Assembly (NCBI GenBank): GCA_023268935.1
Contig: JALRKK010000027.1
Location: 1-49,557 of the forward strand
DNA from: Glaciecola sp.
GTDB lineage: Bacteria > Pseudomonadota > Gammaproteobacteria > Enterobacterales > Alteromonadaceae
DNA length: 49,557 bases
Direction: 5' to 3'
Both the position numbers and the translations under genes were made by a program. The notes below the pieces were generated by a model, which saw nothing but the letters and a program-made list of their open reading frames with translations, was not told the origin of the DNA and searched no databases. The stretch's first letter is position 1; the number at the start of each line of letters is the position of its first letter. Below are positions 27,701 through 35,706 of this stretch, in pieces.

Positions 27701-28723
27701 TCAAGGATTTACCGTCGAACTTATCTGTACTGTTGGGTCAACAATTCTGTGCAGAATGCGTGGCAGACCAGTAAACGATGGACGATTCTCGATTTGACGC
27801 AAATCGCCTAGAGCGATACCGCTATCGGTGATGTGACCCACTGCAAACGTGAAGACATATGCCCCCTCTATACCCATCCGCAAATCCGTCAGAATCACCT
27901 CATCTTCAATCTGCTTCACGCTATACAAACCTTTAGTAAACCACTGAAGCCGTTGCACGGGCCACTCATCATTAATGCTATCTAGTAATTCAGGTTGCGT
28001 TGGATATCGCATAATGGTCACCTCATCAACGTTATCGAAGATGGAAGTGTAGATTTCATAATACGCATTGTCTTCGACTACGACACTGCGCCACAATAGC
28101 GTCGTCAAAGGGGCTGGCGTACTGACATACACGCTATCATCAATGCCTTTGGCCGCAAGCGCATGATGATTGATGTAATCGATATATTGCTTAGCTGCTA
28201 TCGCCCAAAGCATATACCCACAACTCAAACCGAGTCCCCAAACAGTGATCATGCGCATGCGTTCTTTGGCCATACGCGGCTTGAAATACAAGAGGGTTGG
28301 GATCAGCAAAGGCAAGGTATACAACGGATCGATGATAAAAAATATCGAATACGCAAAGGGGTATTCAGTCACCCCCCACAATACTTGGGTCCCATAAACG
28401 GTGAGTCCGTCAAGTAACGCATGCGTAGCCAATACGGCAAACACCATTCCAGCCCAACGTATAAAATGTATCTTAGTCTGAGGATGTAATCTGCAAAACA
28501 GCCATGCCAAGATTGGGCTAATGAGCGCATGCACCAAGAAGGAGTGGGAAAAGCCACGATGATAAGTAAAATTCTCGATGTCGCCACCGTATGGGATCAG
28601 GACATCCAGATCGGGAAGTGTGCCGAGCACTGCTCCATACAAAGCTGCTTTTCGGCCAACTTTTGACCCCATAATGGCGTAGCCAACGGTTGCACCGAGT
28701 GCAATTTGTGTGATTGAATCCAA
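27701..28723 (-). CDS. YdjM-family inner-membrane metal-dependent hydrolase
   Basis: This is a 340-residue multi-span membrane protein of the YdjM/LexA-binding DUF457-type family. It starts MDSITQIALGATVGYAIMG and carries the conserved polar motif HRGFSHS (55-61), PDLDVL and DGLT. The start codon is TTG at 28723, directly after the TAA of the MFS gene; AAGGA lies 7 bases before it and the family start sequence fits exactly. It is the last gene of the acylase-hydrolase-kynU-MFS unit. The family's biochemical activity is not established. Confidence 0.88.
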   Translation of the reverse strand: MDSITQIALGATVGYAIMGSKVGRKAALYGAVLGTLPDLDVLIPYGGDIENFTYHRGFSHSFLVHALISPILAWLFCRLHPQTKIHFIRWAGMVFAVLATHALLDGLTVYGTQVLWGVTEYPFAYSIFFIIDPLYTLPLLIPTLLYFKPRMAKERMRMITVWGLGLSCGYMLWAIAAKQYIDYINHHALAAKGIDDSVYVSTPAPLTTLLWRSVVVEDNAYYEIYTSIFDNVDEVTIMRYPTQPELLDSINDEWPVQRLQWFTKGLYSVKQIEDEVILTDLRMGIEGAYVFTFAVGHITDSGIALGDLRQIENRPSFTGLPRILHRIVDPTVQISSTVNP

Positions 28724-29899
28724 TTACTTTTCCTTAGGCATTCGCGCAGTGATCCCCATACCAACCAGCATTACCGCAATACAAACCAAGATAATATGGG
28801 TCGATAAGTAGGTATAGAGTACGGCATACAATCCACCCAATCCCAGCAAAGCCATTCCCACCAATGTATTACCTGACGCGACATACTGTTGCCGCACATC
28901 GCTTTCAACGATATCCAGTAAATAGGTTTTGCGCGCGGTTCGAACACCCGCATACCCCAGATTGGCAAGGGTAAAGCACACCATCATCGCCCACAACGAA
29001 TTCATCTCCAGACACCATAAGGTGTAAAAGCCAACGGCACCAACCAGCGTCATGATGAGGGCTTTTTGCATGGTATGCACAGCTGAATCATCTGCCAATA
29101 TGCCCCACAGTGCAGAAGCCAAAAAGCTCGCTATCGCCCCACTAAGCATAAACCAAGGTAAGCTAGATTGACCCGTCTGCTCAGATGCGGTCGCTAACAC
29201 CATGTATGGCATTACCAGCGCTCCATGCAATACAGCAGAACGTTGATACACGATTTGGCGCAAAAGAGGCGTGTCTTGCCAAAAATGCATCAGTGAACCA
29301 TGCTCACTCGACTCAAGGCCAGTTGGCATAGATAAAGACAAGCTAATCAACACACCGAAGACGTAACACGCTATCCCACCTAACAGTAAACCAAGTAATA
29401 TAAAATTTTTATCTGTCGACCCCTGAAACTGAAGTAAATACCCACTTACTAGAATAGTCAATAAACCAGATATACTTCCCCCTAACCCAATCAGCTTACC
29501 CCGCTCGCCTTTAGCAACATTATGCGCTTGAATGTCTTTGATGGTAAAAGAGCATAATGCTCGACCTAAACTCAACAGAACAACACTGAGCAAGGCAATA
29601 TAACTGCGCCCAACGATTGGCACGAACAAAACAACCAATAATGCTCCTATGCTCGCACCTTGTAAAAGCATCCCAACACGCCAAATAAACCCTGTTTGGT
29701 AACGAGAACGCAGAGCTTGCTTGACCGACCACTGGGGTAATAATGAACCTGATTCTTTGAGAGGTACCAGTAAACTCAACATCCAGACCGGTGCGTTCAA
29801 AGCCCAAAATAGCCAAGGCAAGATAATCTTTGCAGAGACAAGTTCGTCAGCGAGTTGAGTAAATGATGATATGGATAACAGGCGTTGAAAGCCGTGCAT
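28724..29899 (-). CDS. MFS transporter, possibly for kynurenine-type substrates
   Basis: This is a 391-residue major facilitator-like protein with about 11-12 membrane segments. The start at 29899 overlaps the kynU stop (TAATG), a sign of translational coupling. A longer open frame exists but runs through kynU and lacks membrane character. Family subtype and direction of transport cannot be told. Being locked between kynU and a YdjM-type gene suggests uptake or efflux of kynurenine or anthranilate. Confidence 0.85.
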   Translation of the reverse strand: MHGFQRLLSISSFTQLADELVSAKIILPWLFWALNAPVWMLSLLVPLKESGSLLPQWSVKQALRSRYQTGFIWRVGMLLQGASIGALLVVLFVPIVGRSYIALLSVVLLSLGRALCSFTIKDIQAHNVAKGERGKLIGLGGSISGLLTILVSGYLLQFQGSTDKNFILLGLLLGGIACYVFGVLISLSLSMPTGLESSEHGSLMHFWQDTPLLRQIVYQRSAVLHGALVMPYMVLATASEQTGQSSLPWFMLSGAIASFLASALWGILADDSAVHTMQKALIMTLVGAVGFYTLWCLEMNSLWAMMVCFTLANLGYAGVRTARKTYLLDIVESDVRQQYVASGNTLVGMALLGLGGLYAVLYTYLSTHIILVCIAVMLVGMGITARMPKEK

Positions 29900-31167
29900 T
29901 ACGTCACCGCATTTCGGGTTTGATATTGCTCCGCTCGATAAGATTGGCGTTGCATGATCAGGGCAAGAGCGTCGACGGCTTGTAACACATCCAGGTGACT
30001 GATATACAAAGGCGCAAGGCCAATACGTAAAATATTTGGCGACCGAAAATCTGCAATGACACCTTGTGCAATCCACGCTTGGCAAATAGCATATGCCTCA
30101 GGATGCGCGAGTGCAATTTGACTGCCTCGATGTGCATCGTGCATATCCGTAACCAGCTCTAATGATTGCAAAGCAGGATGTTGCTTAATGACTGACACCA
30201 TAAAAGACGATAGGGTCAGTGATTTTTGTCGCACATCCGTCATATTCACATCACTGAATACGGTTAACGCGCCTTTGAGTACCGCCATAGAAATAATATT
30301 AGGCGTCCCACAAAGCAGACTATCAATGCCATCTGCAGGGATATAATCTTGTTCAAAGGCAAACGCGTTAGCATGCCCCATCCAGCCAGTCAGTGGTTGT
30401 TTCAGGCGGTTATGATGAACGGCGTTAACATAGACAAATGAAGGCGCACCGGGACCACCATTGAGATATTTGTAACCACAGCCGACGGCAAAATCCACCT
30501 CATCCTCATCCAATGACAATTCCACAGCACCGGCACTGTGAGCGAGATCCCAAATAACTAATATCCCTAAAGCATGGGCTGCTTGTGTGATACGTCGCAT
30601 ATCCAACATATAACCCGTCTTATAATTGATGTGCGTCAACATCAATACTGCAACCGACTCATCCAGTTGCGCAATAATGTCTTTTTCATCTACATAAACC
30701 AAACTGACGTCGGAGCGATGCGCCATGAGTCCTTGCGCAATATAACCGTCGGTCGGAAAGTTACCCTCTTGGGTCATAATAACTTGACGGTCTGATTGCA
30801 AGTTGAGTGCGATGTGTAACAATTTATAAAGGTTAATACTGATGGAGTCGCAAGCAATCACGCAATCATCTCGAGCGCCAATAATCGGCGCGATTTGCGC
30901 ACCGACGATGCGCGGTAAGCGGATCCAATCGTGCACATTCCAAGATTTGATCAAATCGGTTTGCCATTGCGCATCAACCACAGACTGTCCAGCCATTTGC
31001 GCAGCATCAGTAGCTGGTCCAAGTGAATTCCCGTCCAAATAAATGGTTTTATCTGGGATCACAAACGCCTGACGTTTTTCCTTTAATACATCTTGTGCAT
31101 CGAGTTGTTTAGCCTGTACTAGCGCGTCCAACCACAGTTCATTTGGCCATGTGACGTTCGGTATCAT
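29899..31167 (-). CDS. kynU: Kynureninase
   Basis: This PLP enzyme cleaves L-kynurenine to anthranilate and alanine. The 422-residue protein shows YLDGNSLGP (43-51), NFPTDGYIAQG, WDLAHSAGA with Asp207, and the PLP lysine Lys233 in GCGYKYLNGGPGAP. GGAG lies 8 bases before the ATG. The start overlaps the stop of the upstream hydrolase (ATGA) and its stop overlaps the MFS start. No tryptophan 2,3-dioxygenase gene is in the window. Confidence 0.97.
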   Translation of the reverse strand: MIPNVTWPNELWLDALVQAKQLDAQDVLKEKRQAFVIPDKTIYLDGNSLGPATDAAQMAGQSVVDAQWQTDLIKSWNVHDWIRLPRIVGAQIAPIIGARDDCVIACDSISINLYKLLHIALNLQSDRQVIMTQEGNFPTDGYIAQGLMAHRSDVSLVYVDEKDIIAQLDESVAVLMLTHINYKTGYMLDMRRITQAAHALGILVIWDLAHSAGAVELSLDEDEVDFAVGCGYKYLNGGPGAPSFVYVNAVHHNRLKQPLTGWMGHANAFAFEQDYIPADGIDSLLCGTPNIISMAVLKGALTVFSDVNMTDVRQKSLTLSSFMVSVIKQHPALQSLELVTDMHDAHRGSQIALAHPEAYAICQAWIAQGVIADFRSPNILRIGLAPLYISHLDVLQAVDALALIMQRQSYRAEQYQTRNAVT

Positions 31168-31982
31168 AAAGCGCGCTCCGATAGCTCTTGTAGTAATCTT
31201 TTATACGCTTCGGTTTGAGTGTGGATCCAAGCAAAATGCCCAGCCTCTGGTACAGTTTTGACCGAAGCGTTGGGATGCTGAGCCTGACTATTTGGAACGA
31301 TTGCATCCTTAACACCATGCCATAAGATCAGCTGAATGTTTTGTGGCAGCGCATAAGATAATGGCGAAGCATTTTGATATGCTTGGGGAAGCGCGTCAGG
31401 CATTCCTCCCATAAAAGCAGATGTCGCACGTTGACAAGAGTTCTCCCCCTTAGCATACGAAGCAATATCAACAATCGCAGCTAAACCATGTACATCCACA
31501 GGAACTGAAGGTGCCCACTGGGAAACTTGGGTTGCGGCCAACAGCGCCAAATGACCACCGGCAGAATGCCCTAAGATAGAAATAGGGCGGTTCTTTGCAT
31601 ACGAGGTTTCTGTCACGATTTGTCCAAGCGCTTGTATGATGTCGTCTTTCGCGATCGGCCAAGCTGCACGGTCATCCGTTGTACGACGATATTCGATGCC
31701 AATGACCGTAAACCCAGCCGAAGATAATGCTGACATCAAAGGTTTTGCGTGTTCAATATCATAGGCGTCCAACCAACAACCGCCATGAATAAAGACCAAT
31801 AAAGGGGCATTGTCTGAGTGTTGCCAACGCAGATAAAACTGTTCTGGCGCGACCCCATAGTCATGCTTTTGATTGGCTGGCACAGAAGACTGTGCCAGCA
31901 CTTCAGAGAAGGTAGCATCCTCTTTTGCCAGAACTGTACTGACAGTGAGGATGCTAAGAAATAACGCGATAATGAATTTAAT
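31164..31982 (-). CDS. Exported alpha/beta hydrolase, kynurenine formamidase-like
   Basis: The protein has HGGCW and GHSAGGHLALLAA (nucleophile Ser), with a probable His in EAGHFAWIH, as in HGGxW-type arylformamidases and related carboxylesterases. Its position just before kynU supports formylkynurenine hydrolysis. The only conventional in-frame start is GTG at 31901, which lacks a ribosome binding site. The same frame extends to an ATT at 31982 with GGAG 6 bases upstream, encoding KFIIALFLSILTVSTVLA, a clear signal peptide. I therefore prefer a non-canonical ATT start (272 residues, exported), with GTG as fallback. The gap to the acylase stop is three bases. Confidence 0.8.
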   Translation of the reverse strand: MKFIIALFLSILTVSTVLAKEDATFSEVLAQSSVPANQKHDYGVAPEQFYLRWQHSDNAPLLVFIHGGCWLDAYDIEHAKPLMSALSSAGFTVIGIEYRRTTDDRAAWPIAKDDIIQALGQIVTETSYAKNRPISILGHSAGGHLALLAATQVSQWAPSVPVDVHGLAAIVDIASYAKGENSCQRATSAFMGGMPDALPQAYQNASPLSYALPQNIQLILWHGVKDAIVPNSQAQHPNASVKTVPEAGHFAWIHTQTEAYKRLLQELSERAL

Positions 31983-31985
31983 ACA

Positions 31986-34520
31986 TTACTCCGTTGCCGG
32001 TGCGTTACTGACATTGAGCTCAAGGATTTTGTTGGCTTCAATATCACTTTCAGTAAAACGCAGTGGTCTTAATTGAGGTTGCTCTGAATATAACATGGTT
32101 TGATCCAAATAGTGATCACTACCAGCCACATCCGATTGTGAATAACTCAACAAGCCCTTCGCGACAGGTCCATCGGCGGTAAAGTTGACGACCATCATCC
32201 AGCTTGAACCATAGGTAATATGATAGCCTTCTGCATCCGCACTGAGCATAGTGCCATCTAAGGTGCTATATGAATGGCGTGGCAGTAACGTACCGTTATT
32301 AGAACGATTGGAAAAGACATTAAATCCACCTTCTACGTTGTGCGCCCCGGCCCAAGGTATTTTTACCCCCGAGGCTTGCCCATTAGGCAATGAGCGCTCG
32401 ACAAATTGTACATCACCCAGTGGAGCGTCCAATGCCAACCCTGCCGCCTGTACATTGGCAATCGCTTGCGCAAACTGCGCCATAGTGGTGGCATTTGCAT
32501 CTAATGTATTGGGTGTAGTGGCTGGTTGTTCTGGGTCGAATGGATTCACCCATTGCGGATCGCGGTTAAAGGCAAACGCAAACTCCCTAAACAGATGTGC
32601 GGCGACAGAATCTTTGTTCATACGACCATCCCACAACGCCAAAGCAGCGCAACCGGCTGAGATGTCCACATTTGCGCCGCTCAACACTACTGGGGTAGTA
32701 CCTTGACTTTGACAAGCAGCCAACAAGTCGTCCAGAACCGCAATGGCCAAATAACTGTGATTGCCTAATAACGCATCTTCGACTTCAGTAAGATTGAACA
32801 ACCCATCACTGCCTCCAGCCGTCGCCAACAGCTCGTGTGCCATACGAGAACGTAACGACTGCTCATTATCGACTTCACCGTACAGAGGCGATACACCTGT
32901 AATGGGTGACGCTAAATTGGTGAGCCAGAAGCTATCATTGGAGTTTTGTACGTAATCCGTTCCGGAGTACTGCGGCGCTTCTGCAAACGGCACTGGACGG
33001 TTGAAGTCGGCCTGTGAAATAAATCCAGGTAGTACCGTAAATCCAGCTGCCTCACGCGTTGCCACTAATAATGGATTGGTTGTGATCAAATCCACGCCAG
33101 TGCTAGTCAAACGGGGTACGGTCGAGTCGTCGATGTAAAATACCTCGCCTTCTTTCGACGCCGCCATGGTGTTGTTAAAAATCACTCCATCGTAATCGCG
33201 AAACGCTTGTTTGAACTCCTCCATATTGCCAGCTAGGTTCATGCCCAACCAATGGTCCAATACGTCAAAGTTAGGTAAGTTGACATCTTTGACCGCAAAG
33301 GCTTGGCCGCCTCCCCATGCAAAATTGCCAGGTACCACAACCATGGGACCATAATTGGTGGTATACGCTGTTTTGGCCATGCGAATAGATGAATTAGGGC
33401 CAGTTGCGACGTCAATTTCGAGCTCTATCGGCACAATACTTACTGGCTGGCCATCAACCGTATGAGTCAGATTCGTAGGATCCGCCTCGTCCAGCGTTAG
33501 CTGATACATGACAAAATGCTCTGCTGTACTAAAGGTATGCGTCCACGCGACATTTTCATTAAACCCAATATTCACTGCTCCGGGCATACCCGACAAGGAC
33601 CCCCCCATGACATTCAAATGTCCGGGGATTTTAGTATGAAACTGCCAAAATCTCAGTTCCCCTCCATGCGGGAAGTGTGGGTTTCCGAGCACCATACCCA
33701 TGCCGTTTTCGGTCATGTCGCTGCCCAAGCCCCAACCATTTGAACCGAGTTCTTGTTCGTTGATAACCGGTAAGTCTATCTGCGGATTCATAGCAAATGG
33801 CACAACATCTTGCCCACGTGCCGCGCGCGGTGCAGCAACGGGTGTTGGCAAGAATGACTCACCCGGAGGGGCGGCTGCAAACATGGCCGGTAAGAAGTTC
33901 GCTGCACCCGGTAACAATGAAATCCCCAACGAATAGGTCAGAATATCGATTTCATCAATGGGCTGTAACCAAGGTTGTCCGGCACAACGCGGATCTTGTT
34001 CAGCTACCGGCGTATCCATCATAAATTGGTTAAACCCTTTGGTATAACCTGACATCATGGCACGCGTGTTTTCGGACAGGCGCGTGAAATTATCTTCCGC
34101 TAACTGTCTTATCCCGACCGTTAAAAAACCAAAGTCGTTGATCAAATGCGCGGCATCACCAGAACCGGGAACGGCGTCGGGGCCAAAATATTTGGCTCGT
34201 TCAGAGTTATAACGCACAATCTGATCAGCCAAAATACACATATTGTCTTTGGCAAATGCATAGCCCACACCGAATGACATGCTCTCCAAATTGTCCGCAG
34301 TAATATGCGGAACACCAAAATCCGTCCAGCGAATATTTGCTTCCAATACCCCGTCGGCATCAAAGGTTGGTAAGGGTGTGGGAGCTGTTGGTGGCGTTGG
34401 GGGTGCTGGGGGTTGCGGTGGTGGAATATAGCCAATGGGATCCGAACCTCCACATGCGCTGAGTATAAACGTTGCGCCTAGGCCAATTAAGCAAGCGCGA
34501 GATATCTTCGTTAGGGTCAT
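31986..34520 (-). CDS. Penicillin-acylase family lipoprotein (N-acyl amide hydrolase)
   Basis: This Ntn-hydrolase precursor of 844 residues is cut into two chains. It has a lipobox LSAC (Cys23), a Pro-rich linker (about 32-52), the alpha-chain start IRWTDFGVPHITADNLES, and the predicted autocleavage site Gly259-Ser260 in ELGSNGWGLGSDMT. Ser260 would be the beta-chain nucleophile. Further family motifs are GNPHFPHGG and NDSFWLTN. Relatives include AHL acylases and penicillin acylases; the substrate is not predictable. AAGGA lies 8 bases before the ATG. It leads the kynU-containing unit. Confidence 0.93.
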   Translation of the reverse strand: MTLTKISRACLIGLGATFILSACGGSDPIGYIPPPQPPAPPTPPTAPTPLPTFDADGVLEANIRWTDFGVPHITADNLESMSFGVGYAFAKDNMCILADQIVRYNSERAKYFGPDAVPGSGDAAHLINDFGFLTVGIRQLAEDNFTRLSENTRAMMSGYTKGFNQFMMDTPVAEQDPRCAGQPWLQPIDEIDILTYSLGISLLPGAANFLPAMFAAAPPGESFLPTPVAAPRAARGQDVVPFAMNPQIDLPVINEQELGSNGWGLGSDMTENGMGMVLGNPHFPHGGELRFWQFHTKIPGHLNVMGGSLSGMPGAVNIGFNENVAWTHTFSTAEHFVMYQLTLDEADPTNLTHTVDGQPVSIVPIELEIDVATGPNSSIRMAKTAYTTNYGPMVVVPGNFAWGGGQAFAVKDVNLPNFDVLDHWLGMNLAGNMEEFKQAFRDYDGVIFNNTMAASKEGEVFYIDDSTVPRLTSTGVDLITTNPLLVATREAAGFTVLPGFISQADFNRPVPFAEAPQYSGTDYVQNSNDSFWLTNLASPITGVSPLYGEVDNEQSLRSRMAHELLATAGGSDGLFNLTEVEDALLGNHSYLAIAVLDDLLAACQSQGTTPVVLSGANVDISAGCAALALWDGRMNKDSVAAHLFREFAFAFNRDPQWVNPFDPEQPATTPNTLDANATTMAQFAQAIANVQAAGLALDAPLGDVQFVERSLPNGQASGVKIPWAGAHNVEGGFNVFSNRSNNGTLLPRHSYSTLDGTMLSADAEGYHITYGSSWMMVVNFTADGPVAKGLLSYSQSDVAGSDHYLDQTMLYSEQPQLRPLRFTESDIEANKILELNVSNAPATE

Positions 34521-34560
34521 AAATGCAGTCCTTGTTCTAATTGTTCAAGGTTAGACTATC

Positions 34561-34689
34561 TTATTTACATTGCATTAACAACTGTACAAATAAACTCCAA
34601 TCGTGTTTGACTTCAATCACACATGTTTCTTGTAACGCACGCGCTCGGTCGGTCGTATCCGGCCCAACCAGAAAGTAAAAACGCGACAT
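34561..34689 (-). CDS. Small ORF or gene remnant downstream of the ion channel
   Basis: This is a 42-codon ORF starting MSRFYFLVGPDTTDRARALQ and ending LLMQCK. Its frame is open right up to the ion channel's own TAA, 22 codons further upstream (VATQFWGKQFLTKSTFAKAV). It therefore looks like the 3' end of a lost gene, a small gene, or a readthrough tail. No ribosome binding site is obvious and I do not recognise the family. Confidence 0.3.
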   Translation of the reverse strand: MSRFYFLVGPDTTDRARALQETCVIEVKHDWSLFVQLLMQCK

Positions 34690-34755
34690 ATTAACCGCTT
34701 TTGCGAAGGTGGATTTGGTCAAAAACTGTTTGCCCCAAAACTGCGTTGCGACTAG

Positions 34756-35550
34756 TTACCTTTTCAACTGCTGTATGATTTGTTTCAACTCGGCAATGTC
34801 CGCTTGCAAATCTGCCACCGTAGGTTCAGCAGCGGTTTCTTCCTCGCGCATCAGTTGGTGTTCTTTTTCCATAACGCCTACAACAATACCAATGACCATG
34901 TTCAAAAACGCAAATGCGGTCAAAAAGATAAATGTAAAATAGAATACCCACGACATCGGATACACTTCCATTGTCTCGTACATGACGTCCGTCCAATCCT
35001 CAAAGGTCATGACCCGGAACAAGGTCAACATAGAGATAGCAATATCGCCCCACAACACAGGGTTAATACTCTCAAAAATATAACTGCCAATCGCGGCATA
35101 GATATAAAAGATGATAAACATCAGTAATAAGACATAAAAAAGCTGAGGCATGGCGCGAAGCAAGGAGTTAATTAACACACGTAACTCAGGTACGACCGAA
35201 ATCATCCGTAACACTCGGAAAATCCTGACCAAGCGGGCCAACAGAGCCATTTCTGAGTCATCTACCGGAATCAGACTCACCGCCACAACTAAGGTGTCAA
35301 AAATATTCCAGCCTTTTTTGAAGAAGGTTTTTTTATCCTCGTCTGTGATAAAGCGCAACGTAATTTCAAACAAGAAAAAGACAGTGATAAACCAATCCAT
35401 AACCTTCGTCACAGACAAAGCAGAGTCGTTAAGAGTAAACGTCTTAGCCCCTATTTCGAGAGCTGAAATGATGATAACTCCCACCACGGTCATTTCAAAA
35501 ATTTTGTTGTTACGCAGACGGGTTAATGGACCCATAATTGCTTCTGGCAT
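34756..35550 (-). CDS. Bacterial one-domain voltage-gated cation channel
   Basis: This is a 264-residue NaChBac/Nav-type channel subunit with six membrane segments, expected to be tetrameric. S4 carries arginines at every third position (Arg106, 109, 112, 115). The selectivity filter is Thr182-Phe-Glu-Asp-Trp-Thr-Asp188. A C-terminal acidic neck and helix (about 236-264) ends in a coiled coil (ADIAELKQIIQQLKR). Sodium channels of the family have TLESW(S/A); this one has acids at Glu184, Asp185 and Asp188, as in calcium-selective variants, so calcium permeation is inferred. It stands alone between two minus-strand units. Confidence 0.93.
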   Translation of the reverse strand: MPEAIMGPLTRLRNNKIFEMTVVGVIIISALEIGAKTFTLNDSALSVTKVMDWFITVFFLFEITLRFITDEDKKTFFKKGWNIFDTLVVAVSLIPVDDSEMALLARLVRIFRVLRMISVVPELRVLINSLLRAMPQLFYVLLLMFIIFYIYAAIGSYIFESINPVLWGDIAISMLTLFRVMTFEDWTDVMYETMEVYPMSWVFYFTFIFLTAFAFLNMVIGIVVGVMEKEHQLMREEETAAEPTVADLQADIAELKQIIQQLKR

Positions 35551-35706
35551 GGCTGAATCGTTCCTGTAAAACCATCAAAAATCGGCGCTAGCATAATTCA
35601 ATTCAAAGCGCTTGTCATTAGTGCTTTGGTGCGTTTCATATCCTTTTGGACAGTGATATTAAAGAAAAAAAGATCATCATTATCTGTGTCAAATTATCGT
35701 TGAGTG

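Noticed and set aside
29900-30085. N-terminal extension of the MFS gene in the open frame up to 30085
   Set aside because: It lies wholly within kynU, is Cys/Arg-rich without membrane segments, and the TAATG overlap start at 29899 fits operon structure.
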